From Haloarcula sebkhae (GTDB taxonomy: Archaea; Halobacteriota; Halobacteria; Halobacteriales; Haloarculaceae): a DNA stretch of 64,000 nucleotides. The position numbers and the translations under genes are program-made. Shown here piece after piece: positions 17,432-25,712 of this stretch. The notes beneath the pieces were generated by a model. The model saw only the letters and a list, made by a program, of their open reading frames with translations, was not told where the DNA came from and made no database searches. The DNA lies in NCBI RefSeq assembly GCF_014647415.1, contig NZ_BMPD01000004.1, forward strand, positions 248,001-312,000, written 5' to 3'. Each line of letters starts with the position of its first letter. Within the stretch, counting starts at the first letter, position 1.

Positions 17432-18808
17432 TTAGTCGTCGCTTTCGGCCTCTTTCCGGGCGTTGAGCTTCGCCTGCTCACGGGCACTCGGGTTGACAGA
17501 CTCCTTGAACGGCACCTTTGCGGCGGTGGCGAACACCGGTTCGCCGGGTTCGTCGGCGTACTCATCGGGGAGATGGACCTGGAACTCTAAGTCCAGCTCC
17601 TCATCGTATATCTCGTCGTTGAGCGGCGTGTCAGTGACTTCCTGAATCTTCTCAGCCGGGACAAAGCCCATGCCGATGTTGGTCTCCAAGTCCGGGTTCC
17701 ACCATGGAGAGGTGAGGTAGCCGCATTCCTCGCCCGTGTCCGGGTCGGAGATGAGCCAGAAGTCGGGGGCGTAGTCACGGATCGGTTCGCCAGCGATCTT
17801 CAGGCCGATGAGTTTGTGTTCGAACGGATAGTTGCCGTTCTCGATCTGTTCTTTCTGCTTTTCGAGAGCCTCTTTGCCGATGTAGTCGGCCTCCTTGTCG
17901 TCAGGGACGTGATAGCCCAGATTGACCTGGAACGGCGAGGTCTCGTGGTCCATGTCCTGCCCCCAGGACATGATGCCGGCGGCGATCCGGCGGTGGTGAC
18001 CGGGTGCGATCTGGCGACCGTCGTGGTCTTTGACGGACTCCATGACGGGGTCCCAGACCCGTTCGGCGTTTTCCATCGCGTCTTTGACGTAGATTTCGAA
18101 GCCCTTCTCGCCCGAGAAACCGGTCTGGCTAATCAACACGTCACAGCCGTCGATCTCGGCCTCCATCAGCCCGTAGTAGGGCACGTCTTTGACCTCGTCG
18201 CCGACGACGTCGACCATCACGTCAAGCGCCCTCGGGCCCTGGATCTGCATCGGCGCGACGTCGATCTCGTCGATTTCGACGTCGAAGTCGTTGTCGACGT
18301 TGACGCCCTGCAGCCACTGCATCAGCGTCGAGTCTGAGATAGAGAACCAGAACTCGTCTTCCTCGGGCCGGAGCAACACCGGGTCGTTCAGGACGCCACC
18401 GTCTTCGTTGCAGAGGATGACGTATTTCCCGTCCATGGCGTCCATGCCCGTCACGTCCCGAGTGACCACGTAGTTCGTCAGCGCCTCGGCGTCGGGCCCT
18501 TTGACCCGAATCTGTCGCTCTACGGCAACATCCCAGAGGGTGACGGTGTTTGTCAGTGCGTCGTACTCCTTCATCACACCGCCGTCCTCTGGCTCGATGA
18601 GGCCGCGCGGGTGATAGAGGCGGTTGTAGACGGTTGCCCGCCAGGCACCCTCTTCGTTGAAGGACTTGTGGAAGAAGGGGGACTTTCGAACGCGCGTCGA
18701 CACCAACATCTCGATGTTGGGGTCACCAGTCTGGCGGAGGTTACGGGGGACGGTCCGGTCTGACTGGTCGACACTGGGATGGTTAGGATGTTCCTCGTTA
18801 CCGGTCAT
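17432..18808 (-). CDS. GcvT-family H4-folate demethylase, DmdA/LigM-like
   Basis: 458 residues, a stand-alone GcvT fold plus a C-terminal barrel and a tail after about residue 400. Blocks match the DMSP demethylase DmdA as I remember it: a TVYN..Y.P N-terminus, WDVAVERQ, CNEDGGVLNDPV, FWFSISDS, DVAPMQIQGPRA and GFSGEKGFEIYV. The WDV..ERQ and WFSI.DS blocks separate DmdA/LigM enzymes from glycine-cleavage T protein. Such enzymes move an S- or O-methyl group to tetrahydrofolate, giving 5-methyl-H4F. Substrate (DMSP, a methoxy-aromatic, or other) is open; no dmdB/C/D homologue is in the window. Beside metF and DHFR. Confidence 0.8.
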   Translation of the reverse strand: MTGNEEHPNHPSVDQSDRTVPRNLRQTGDPNIEMLVSTRVRKSPFFHKSFNEEGAWRATVYNRLYHPRGLIEPEDGGVMKEYDALTNTVTLWDVAVERQIRVKGPDAEALTNYVVTRDVTGMDAMDGKYVILCNEDGGVLNDPVLLRPEEDEFWFSISDSTLMQWLQGVNVDNDFDVEIDEIDVAPMQIQGPRALDVMVDVVGDEVKDVPYYGLMEAEIDGCDVLISQTGFSGEKGFEIYVKDAMENAERVWDPVMESVKDHDGRQIAPGHHRRIAAGIMSWGQDMDHETSPFQVNLGYHVPDDKEADYIGKEALEKQKEQIENGNYPFEHKLIGLKIAGEPIRDYAPDFWLISDPDTGEECGYLTSPWWNPDLETNIGMGFVPAEKIQEVTDTPLNDEIYDEELDLEFQVHLPDEYADEPGEPVFATAAKVPFKESVNPSAREQAKLNARKEAESDD

Positions 18809-18833
18809 GCCTATGAAAGAAGATGTGAAATAC

Positions 18834-18840
18834 TAATAAA
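18834..18840 (-). promoter_or_regulatory. TATA-like box for the DmdA-like gene
   Basis: Minus-strand tttatta is centred 28-29 bases before ATG 18808, consistent with a leaderless transcript. Confidence 0.55.
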
Positions 18841-19043
18841 GGGAATTGTTACTTGCTTCTGGTATTTATATACGGGGGAAACTTTGCGGACAGCGACGAT
18901 ACGCTGAACCGTTGTTTAGCAGCCTATAGCATGAATATTCAGCAGAATACGTGTCGTGCTACTCGGATGAGACTGGTAGCTGTCGTAGGAAACGACCGGC
19001 ACAGAACACGACCGAGCGGCCGCTGTGACTGCTCGGGAAAATA

Positions 19044-19541
19044 TCAGTCCGAGTTACTGTTGGTTCGGGTGTATGTGACGATGTCGAAGTCGCTGTGTGT
19101 CATTCGTTCCGTCTCGGACCAGCGCGACCAGTCGACCGTCGGAAAGACCGTATCGCCGTCGAAAGCTGCCGTTAGCTCGGTGAGAATTAGCTCGTCGGCC
19201 TGTGGGAGAAACTGCTCGTACACAGTAGCGCCACCAATGACGTAGGTCGTAGATGCGCCGCTGTCGGCCGCTTCGGTCAACGCCGCCGTCGTCGAGGTGA
19301 CAGCTGTGACGCTGTCAGGAAGGTGATGCGGCGTCGTAGTCAGAACAATGTTTACTCGCTCCGGCAGTGGGCCGTCGAGATCACGGCGGATGCTCTCGAA
19401 GGTCCGCCGCCCCATAATCACGGGATGATCGATGGTCGTCCGTTTGAAATGTTTTAGATCCTCGGGATACTGCCACGGAATATCGCCGCCAGCACCGATC
19501 ACGCCGTTAGCCGCGACGGCGGCAATCAGCGAGAGTTTCAT
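19044..19541 (-). CDS. folA: Dihydrofolate reductase
   Basis: 165 residues with the full DHFR pattern. The N-terminal strand is [16 protein letters not shown], followed by [19 protein letters not shown] (catalytic acid in the PED helix), [12 protein letters not shown] and [13 protein letters not shown]. It reduces dihydrofolate to tetrahydrofolate with NADPH. The frame extends 21 codons upstream to 19604, but ATG 19541 is the family start and DHFR proteins begin with this strand. No thymidylate synthase lies beside it; its position next to the DmdA-like gene fits a folate/C1 neighbourhood. Confidence 0.95.
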   Translation of the reverse strand: MKLSLIAAVAANGVIGAGGDIPWQYPEDLKHFKRTTIDHPVIMGRRTFESIRRDLDGPLPERVNIVLTTTPHHLPDSVTAVTSTTAALTEAADSGASTTYVIGGATVYEQFLPQADELILTELTAAFDGDTVFPTVDWSRWSETERMTHSDFDIVTYTRTNSNSD

Positions 19542-19792
19542 ACGTACCCCTTTGTCGGGCTGCTGGTAATAAGTCCGTCCCACCGATGAGCGAGGCCACC
19601 GCACGAAACTGACGTATCAGCCCTGCTGCCCGATCTGAGGACACGGTTTCAAGCGACAGCAGGTCGTGTTCGGGTACTGTAATCCTGCCGTTTGGATCTG
19701 AATCAGTGGGATGTCGCTGTACCAATTCCAGCCCGGACCTTGATAGCGTATCTCGCGCGCGACTTATGGGGTTCAGCCATATAAAATGCCGT

Positions 19793-20068
19793 ATGGATAC
19801 GATTCACCTGTCGCCCGGTCCCGCCGCTGCTCAGGCGTTTCGCCTGGGAATCATCGCGAGCGCAGTCGGTGGACTTGCCGGGATCGCGACGCTGTACTGG
19901 CTAGACGTCCTGACACTGGTGTTTGCTGGATACGCACTCGTTCTTCTGTTCCCCGTGTATCTGGTCTTCGCTGCAACAGCGTTGAGCGTGTGGTTGGGAT
20001 ACAACAAAGACGCGACAGCATTACGGCCGGTCTACCGACAAAAGGATTCGGGTGGACGATCCGAGTGA
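19793..20068 (+). CDS. Small two-segment membrane protein
   Basis: 91 residues. Two hydrophobic segments (about residues 18-42 and 47-70) are followed by a polar tail ending GGRSE. ATG 19793 is preferred over 19766. An AT-rich element lies about 30 bases before it (cttatgggg, near 19763). No motif and no recognised family. It is divergent from folA by 250 bases. Confidence 0.5.
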   Translation: MDTIHLSPGPAAAQAFRLGIIASAVGGLAGIATLYWLDVLTLVFAGYALVLLFPVYLVFAATALSVWLGYNKDATALRPVYRQKDSGGRSE

Positions 20069-20240
20069 ACACCACCATCAGATAGGACCAACATCTGTCC
20101 CGGTGACTCTCCTTTGGACGATTTTATGCACATACTCTGGAATCCACTTTCAAACGCGGTTCGGTGTCATGAGAGTTGGTTTAAATCGGCAAAACGATTG
20201 GAAGCGCCTTCCGAGCGCTTCCAGTGGTGGATCTGTGAAC

Positions 20241-20894
20241 TCATTCCTCTCTGTCAATTATTGTTGCTGCAATGAGGTTTCGCATTCCCCGCCGGAGCCG
20301 GCCGCTCATTGCTGTCGAGGACAGTCCGATTTCATCGGCGACTTCGTTCAAGGAAATATCTCTGGGTTCTCCGAAATAGCCGTTTTCGTATGCGGTTGTC
20401 AGCGCGATCCGCTGTTCATCAGTCAACCCGTACGACGACTCACCGCCGGTGTCCGTGTTTCCGTAGATTTCGATGATATCGAGCGAGATGTCATTCTCGT
20501 TGGCATACTCCCAGATCGTATTGAGCGCTTCGCGGTCAGGGAGCAAGAGTCGGACGAGCCACCCGTTGCCCTTCGTCTCTGTATGGATGAGAAATCCGTT
20601 GACATCCGTGACGACAGAACTGATGAGTTTCGTTTCGGGAGTGTGTTCGATGTAGTATATACCGGTCTGGTCGGTCCAGTCGACGAGTTCGTAGCTCTGG
20701 ACTGTCGGATCAGCATCGAGCATCTCTTCGAGTCGGTCTCTGTCACGATACTCGATGAGGAACGGAAACACCGTGGAGCCCGGATCGGTATTCCCCTGCG
20801 TGATGACACGGATCGCTATGTCTTCGAGGTTCTGTAACGTTGGAACCAGAGCGAGGCGTTCGTGTTCGATGTGTATTTTCGTTGTTATTGACAT
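20241..20894 (-). CDS. Bat-type HTH transcriptional regulator
   Basis: 217 residues. Residues about 1-150 are the ligand/GAF-like Bat region found in many haloarchaeal regulators. Residues about 160-215 are the HTH_10 DNA-binding domain (LTDEQRIALTTAYENGYFGEPRDISL, then NEVADEIGLSSTAMSGRLRRG). This family is named after the bacterio-opsin activator and usually controls a nearby or physiologically linked gene. Its target is unknown; the adjacent plus-strand side is an AT-rich accessory stretch. The product is cytoplasmic. Confidence 0.88.
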   Translation of the reverse strand: MSITTKIHIEHERLALVPTLQNLEDIAIRVITQGNTDPGSTVFPFLIEYRDRDRLEEMLDADPTVQSYELVDWTDQTGIYYIEHTPETKLISSVVTDVNGFLIHTETKGNGWLVRLLLPDREALNTIWEYANENDISLDIIEIYGNTDTGGESSYGLTDEQRIALTTAYENGYFGEPRDISLNEVADEIGLSSTAMSGRLRRGMRNLIAATIIDREE

Positions 20895-21303
20895 TTTGTG
20901 GGACGGAGATTACAATCGAGGCGTCAAAGACGAATACTAGTTCGACAACGGAGCGTCATCATCTGTGAACTGCTGTATGTATGCGGGGTCTCCACCTCAA
21001 TGTTTACATACACAGGTGCACACACGAGGGTAAAAATAAAAAAGCTGACTGCAGTCGCAGACAGTGCCTGTCGTTTTAGCCAACTGTATTTTCACTAATG
21101 AGACCGATTCGACGGATACAGTCGGAGCGACGAAGAAACGTGAAACAACTTAGAACACTTGTATCATTGAGATACTCAATTCGGCGAGCAGCACACGTCT
21201 CTCTCGGAATCTGAATTAACAATCGTTTATAATCATCCGTAATAAACACCCGTAATTATCCCACGATGAGCTTAGAAGGCTGTACCCAGTATATTGTATT
21301 GAT
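20895..21303. other. AT-rich intergenic region, no gene seen
   Basis: 409 bases with low GC, many A/T runs (for example aaaataaaaaagc near 21035) and no supportable ORF. It carries the promoter side of the Bat-type gene at its left end. The right end leads into the small ORF at 21304. Confidence 0.45.
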
Positions 21304-21471
21304 ATGAGTAAACCACAAAACCATTCCACCGCCGATAGTAAGTTCTCAAGCTACGATTTCTATCTACCAGCAGTTGCACTACCACCGAATTTCAGTCGTA
21401 TCGAGGCGGCTGTTTCCGACCTCTTCGACTTCCACGGCGTCGTGCTGATTCCGGAGAGTTACAACAAGTAA
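21304..21471 (+). CDS. Small hypothetical protein, 55 residues
   Basis: An ATG-to-TAA frame of 55 residues containing SYDFYLPAVALPPNF and DLFDFHGVVLIPESYNK. Codon use is mixed and AT-richer than the core genes. I do not recognise it. It could be a genuine accessory microprotein or the leftover of a larger gene, since the next feature is an MFS pseudogene. Confidence 0.35.
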   Translation: MSKPQNHSTADSKFSSYDFYLPAVALPPNFSRIEAAVSDLFDFHGVVLIPESYNK

Positions 21472-21524
21472 TTCAGCCGCGTGGCATTGTATCGTCTATT
21501 TGAAATTCGTCTGACTGATCGAGG

Positions 21525-21890
21525 TTAGTCTGTCAGTTTATCCGCGACCGCTTCGACAGCCTCGACAGGGACGTCGTACTCGTCGGCGACCGCTTGTGCC
21601 TGTGCTGCCGAGAGTGAGCCGTTTCCAGCGACTGTATTTTTGCTGGGTTCTCGAGGCTGTGACGACGACAGCGGTCCCGAACATGACTCCGACCAAGAGA
21701 CCGGCAGCTGCCCGACCTGTAGTGAGTCCTGAATAAGTGGTGTAACGCTTGCGGGAACGATCTCGTAGGCTGCCAGTCCCATCGAAATCAGGCTCGTACC
21801 AGCCACGAGCCACCACGTCGAGTTGGCTGTGCGGACAGATGTCTCAGCAGCGGTATCCGAAATATCGGAATCAGTAGCCTGTGGTGTCAT
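21525..21890 (-). pseudogene. Remnant of an MFS transporter (frameshift plus internal deletion)
   Basis: The minus-strand frame begins as a typical haloarchaeal MFS protein: a polar start, then WWLVAGTSLISMGLAAYEIVP and ASVTPLIQDSLQVG. Near 21709 the expected continuation AAGLLVGVMFGTAVV is found one frame away, so there is a frameshift. The middle ten or so membrane segments are absent. The original frame then resumes with the soluble tail SLSAAQAQAVADEYDVP and VEAVEAVADKL, a common MFS C-terminus. The remaining 366 bases cannot encode a working carrier. Confidence 0.65.
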
Positions 21891-22453
21891 TCTGTCGGCG
21901 AGGCGTGTTTTGTCATCGCAGTATAGTGCTGGTATCGGAACTGGCAGTGAAAAACTCGGTCACTTCGAGTAGCGACCGTTTGGCAGGCGGTTCCCGAACC
22001 ACACGGGAAGAACTGTGCTGTGTGGAGCAGTACCAACGGAGACTCACTATGTACAGATGAGATAACAGGGCGTATTGAAACCACATGACCTGAAGCGGCC
22101 GGTGCAGTGCTACCAAGCGCGGCGTACTATGAGTGTAGAATCCGCACGACACCAGCATACAAACAGGGCAAAGAACAAATCCATGTTTCCAAATTATAGA
22201 TACAAGGGATTGACTCTAGGCTAATACGTTCTTATTTACGCTTTATTTTTTCTTATTGGGCCGCCACCTAGACAGAATCTGATCCGTATTAAGGCCGTAT
22301 TTGGCTGAACTGTAATCGGGTCGCGTGATTGAGGCGTGGAACCTGCGAGATTCAACAACTACCAGCCGAATTTTAGATTCAAAGCCTTAGCTAGATCGAC
22401 GGTACTTCTCTGTTTTATTTGTGGTATCTAGCGCTTCAATATCGTATTCCGGG
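21891..22453. other. Gene-free stretch beside the pseudogene
   Basis: 563 bases without a supportable gene on either strand. It is AT-rich around 22190-22260 (ctttattttttctt) and 22380-22440. No terminal repeats, tRNA or transposase fragment was recognised. It may be decayed accessory DNA. Confidence 0.4.
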
Positions 22454-23236
22454 CTATCCGTCTATCGTACTGTATTCGTAGTACTGGCTTCGAACTTCGA
22501 TTTCGTTTTTCGTATATCGAAGCATCTCTAACAGGTTTGCCATATACCTAGAGGTGAATCTATCTCTGGGGCCAGTGATACCAAGCGAGACCATGACTTC
22601 CTGTTCGTCGTTGAATATCGGAACGGCGACACCTCGAACGCCCCTGAGATGCTCTTCGTCGTCTATCGCATAGCCCTGGTCACGGATTCGCTCGAGGGCC
22701 GCTTCAAGATCGGACCGGGATGACAATGTGGTATCAGTCCCCTTCGGAAGCCCATGGTCGGCAACGATTTCGTTTCGTTTCTCCACTGGAAGATGCGCCA
22801 GAATAACCTTGCCCAGCGATGTCCAGTGCATCTCGGTATGATTACCGATCGGTATTTCGTCGCCCGCAGCTTTTCCGCCCGAACTCCTGTAGAGGATGAC
22901 CCGCTGTCCGTTCTCCTCAATGCCGGCACCGGCAATCTCACCGGTTTCTCTGCTGAGTTCTTCAACTTTATTGCGAAGCAATCGGCCGATATCTAGTCGT
23001 TGCCGAACACTGCCACCGAGCTCCAGAAAGCGGAACGACCGGCGATACTGCCCGGATTCCTTGACAACGTAGTCCCGCTGGACAAGCGTATTGAGATGAA
23101 TAAAGACGGTACTTGTAGGGATATCAAGATGAGACGCAAGATCTGAAAGACCGATTGGTTCGAGTTTTCCGAGGGCAGCAAGGATATCCAGCGTCGTCTC
23201 AACCGCGCTGATTGTTTTGTTGTTCTGTGAGGGCAT
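22454..23236 (-). CDS. IclR-family transcriptional regulator
   Basis: 260 residues. An N-terminal winged HTH (about 10-70; SAVETTLDILAALGKLEPIG then LSDLASHLDIPTSTVFIHLN) is followed by the IclR effector domain (about 80-250; GEIAGAGIEENGQRVILYR, HWTSLGKVILAHLP). It is divergent from the ABC-transporter operon and is the natural local controller of it: IclR proteins usually sense a substrate or intermediate of the pathway they flank. It begins at ATG 23236, with a TATA-like element 27 bases upstream. Confidence 0.92.
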   Translation of the reverse strand: MPSQNNKTISAVETTLDILAALGKLEPIGLSDLASHLDIPTSTVFIHLNTLVQRDYVVKESGQYRRSFRFLELGGSVRQRLDIGRLLRNKVEELSRETGEIAGAGIEENGQRVILYRSSGGKAAGDEIPIGNHTEMHWTSLGKVILAHLPVEKRNEIVADHGLPKGTDTTLSSRSDLEAALERIRDQGYAIDDEEHLRGVRGVAVPIFNDEQEVMVSLGITGPRDRFTSRYMANLLEMLRYTKNEIEVRSQYYEYSTIDG

Positions 23237-23256
23237 GGGTGCGCTTTTTTCTGCAG

Positions 23257-23266
23257 AGTAAAATAG
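23257..23266 (-). promoter_or_regulatory. TATA-like box for the IclR gene
   Basis: Minus-strand ctattttact is centred about 26 bases before ATG 23236 and implies a leaderless transcript. Confidence 0.5.
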
Positions 23267-23366
23267 ATTCCGCCGAGGAACAAAATATGTCCAATGATGT
23301 TGGAAACAGGCGTTGTAGTCTGAGCTGCCTCATCCTAACAAGGGTACGGATGTTATTTTCTCCAAT

Positions 23367-23379
23367 CTCGAACTTCGAG
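23367..23379. promoter_or_regulatory. Perfect palindrome CTCGAA-C-TTCGAG
   Basis: A 13-base palindrome with 6-base arms, 131 bases upstream of the IclR start. It is a candidate operator for autoregulation. Confidence 0.35.
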
Positions 23380-23500
23380 TTGAGTGACAACATACCACAT
23401 GAATCTGTGGAATTCGGTATCCAACACCAGAATTAGCAGTCACAGGCACTCTAGCGTCGGTTTGAGTCATTCGTGTGTCTTGCGAGAGCTCAACGAGCGG

Positions 23501-23519
23501 CTTTCAATCTCATTGAAAG
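23501..23519. promoter_or_regulatory. Inverted repeat CTTTCAAT-CTC-ATTGAAAG
   Basis: Perfect 8-base arms around a 3-base spacer, the size of a dimeric HTH operator. It lies between the IclR gene and the ABC operon, about 250 bases from either start. Confidence 0.45.
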
Positions 23520-23726
23520 AAATTGGAGACGCCCTGATAGCCCGTTTTATACAAAGTAGTAGGTCTCTGCTCCGTATTCTGTATCACGGTATGAGATCGT
23601 ACCTATCGGTGTGAGTTTTGTCCTCAGTTCAGAACCGCTGGCTGCACAGTCATACCGGGCGTTACCCGACAGTCGCCCTGCGGGTTTCGATGTGATTGGT
23701 CCGCCCGGCTGTGCCAGTACTACCAA

Positions 23727-23737
23727 CATTTATTAAT
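23727..23737 (+). promoter_or_regulatory. TATA-like box for the ABC operon
   Basis: catttattaat is centred about 33 bases before ATG 23766. It supports this start over the in-frame ATG at 23736, which overlaps the element. Confidence 0.55.
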
Positions 23738-23765
23738 GATGGTTGCGATTCTTCTTCTACTCGGT

Positions 23766-24863
23766 ATGAGCGAAGTTACACTATCAAACGTCAGCAAGGT
23801 ATACGACGACAACGTCCTTGCAGTCGAAGACCTTTCTCTGGCCGTCGAGGATGGGGAGTTTGTCGTCGTTGTCGGACCATCCGGGTGCGGGAAGTCGACC
23901 ACGCTTCGGATGATCGCCGGCCTCGAAACAGTCACCGACGGCGAGATCGCCATCGGTGGGGACGTAGTCAACGACGTTCGCCCACAGGACCGGAACATTG
24001 CGATGGTATTCCAGAGTTACGCCCTGTATCCGCATATGACCGTGCGGGAGAACATGTCCTTCGGGCTGGAGCTATCAGTCGAGTACGATGATCAGATCGA
24101 GCAACGCGTGACTGAGGCCGCCGAACTACTGGAGATTTCAGATCTCATGGATGACCTCCCGAAGCAACTCTCGGGTGGCCAGCAACAGCGCGTCGCGCTT
24201 GGGCGGGCTATCGTCCGTGACCCGGAGGTGTTTCTGATGGATGAACCGCTGTCGAACCTCGACGCGAAGCTGCGAACCCAGATGCGCACGGAGATCCAGC
24301 GGATCCAGGAGGAACTGGACGTGACGACAATTTACGTCACGCACGATCAGACGGAAGCGATGACGATGGCCGACCGGATCGTGATCCTCAATCAAGGCGA
24401 ACTCCAGCAGGTTGCGCCACCGGAACGCTGCTACGATAAGCCCAACAACAAATTCGTTGCGGGGTTCATCGGATCACCGTCGATGAACTTCTTCGAAGTG
24501 AGTGTGACTAGCAGCGGTGGGCGCGCGACGCTGCACTCGGCGACTGTCGAGTTCACGGTCGACCTTGATATTCCGGACGGGGAGTACACGCTGGGCGTAC
24601 GGCCGGAGGATTTCGTCGCCGGAGACGCTGGGGAGTACATCGAGACAGTCGTCGATGTCGTAGAGCCCATGGGCTCTGACAACTTCCTCTATCTGGAGAC
24701 TGCAGGCGGATCGAACGAAGTCGTAGCCCGGGTCGATAGCGAATACCGTCCGGAGCGGGGCGACGAAATCGCGCTCGGGTTTCATACAGAGGATATGCAT
24801 CTGTTTGGTCCCGATGGCGAGCGAGTGGAACTGAATCAGCCACAGCGGACAGAATCAGTGTAA
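23766..24863 (+). CDS. ABC transporter ATP-binding protein, carbohydrate (MalK/UgpC) type
   Basis: 365 residues. Walker A is GPSGCGKST, the Q-loop is in VFQSYALYPHM, the ABC signature is LSGGQQQRVALGRAIV, Walker B is VFLMDEPLSNLDA, and the switch His is in YVTHDQTEAM. After about residue 235 comes a TOBE-type regulatory domain (LGVRPEDF). It powers uptake together with the two permeases and lipoprotein encoded downstream. It is first in the operon; the next gene starts two bases after its stop codon. Confidence 0.95.
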   Translation: MSEVTLSNVSKVYDDNVLAVEDLSLAVEDGEFVVVVGPSGCGKSTTLRMIAGLETVTDGEIAIGGDVVNDVRPQDRNIAMVFQSYALYPHMTVRENMSFGLELSVEYDDQIEQRVTEAAELLEISDLMDDLPKQLSGGQQQRVALGRAIVRDPEVFLMDEPLSNLDAKLRTQMRTEIQRIQEELDVTTIYVTHDQTEAMTMADRIVILNQGELQQVAPPERCYDKPNNKFVAGFIGSPSMNFFEVSVTSSGGRATLHSATVEFTVDLDIPDGEYTLGVRPEDFVAGDAGEYIETVVDVVEPMGSDNFLYLETAGGSNEVVARVDSEYRPERGDEIALGFHTEDMHLFGPDGERVELNQPQRTESV

Positions 24864-24864
24864 T

Positions 24865-25665
24865 ATGTTGTACGATACTATCGGTCGGAAAGAGAGCGAG
24901 TGGGCTGGAATGACTGCGAGTCAGATCCGTGGAGTCGGCGAACAGTCGGGCTCTGTCCTCGTTATTCCCGTTGGAAGCGTCGAACAGCACGGGGACCACC
25001 TCCCGGTCGTCACCGACACACTTCTGGTTGAGGCGATGGTCGACACTGCTATCGAGCGACTGGACGACGTTCCTGTCGTCGTGACACCGCCAGTCTGGAG
25101 TGGGTTCTCACCACACCACCTGTCGTTCGGTGGGACTCTATCTCTCGAATTCGCACATCTGCGGGCTACACTCGAGGATATCGCCCACGCTGGCATCCAG
25201 AACGGATTCGATGCGGTGCTGTTCGTCAACGGCCACGGCGGGAACAGCTCCCTCATCGATGCTGTCGTGAGTACCGTGGGGGCCGACACGGATGCGGAAG
25301 TACTCGGGACGACGTACTTCCAGCTGGCATCGGATAGAATCGAGGAGATCCGAACGACCGAGACAGGCGGGATGGCCCACGGCGGGGAGTTCGAGACGTC
25401 CCTCATGCTCACGCTCCGACCAGACCTCGTTGGCGGTCCGGCGGTCCGCGACGGCGAACCGATGGACGAACACTACAGATGGGGCGGGCAGGACTTGCTT
25501 GACGGGGGCAACGTCGCCGTCTATCGATCGTTCGACGAGTATTCCTCGTCCGGGGCCATCGGGACGCCGAAGCAGGCGAGCGCGGAGACAGGTGAACGAA
25601 TCCGCTCGGTTATCGGCGACGAACTCGCGGCCCTCATGACTGCGATTCACGAGTACAATGCGTGA
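24865..25665 (+). CDS. Creatininase-family metal amidohydrolase (in ABC operon)
   Basis: 266 residues with the creatininase/ArfB/MftE metal motifs: GSVEQHGDHLPVVTDT (E, H and D ligands), FVNGHGGN, and HGGEFETS near residue 172. The family hydrolyses C-N bonds of cyclic or formamide compounds. Its placement between the ATPase and the binding protein, with a one-base gap, is the striking point: it suggests that the imported solute, or a product of it, carries an amide or cyclic C-N bond. The substrate is unknown. A second family member is at 52102. Confidence 0.85.
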   Translation: MLYDTIGRKESEWAGMTASQIRGVGEQSGSVLVIPVGSVEQHGDHLPVVTDTLLVEAMVDTAIERLDDVPVVVTPPVWSGFSPHHLSFGGTLSLEFAHLRATLEDIAHAGIQNGFDAVLFVNGHGGNSSLIDAVVSTVGADTDAEVLGTTYFQLASDRIEEIRTTETGGMAHGGEFETSLMLTLRPDLVGGPAVRDGEPMDEHYRWGGQDLLDGGNVAVYRSFDEYSSSGAIGTPKQASAETGERIRSVIGDELAALMTAIHEYNA

Positions 25666-25712
25666 CCAATGAACGACACAAAGAACTATGTACATGGAAA
25701 TAGGTGACATTA

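Larger units (their letters stand above)
23237..23765. other. Regulatory intergenic region of the IclR/ABC locus
   Basis: 529 bases between divergent genes. It has a TATA-like element for each gene at its two ends and two perfect inverted repeats in the middle (23367-23379 and 23501-23519). No gene is supportable inside. It is unusually long and palindrome-bearing compared with other divergent gaps in this window. Confidence 0.5.
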
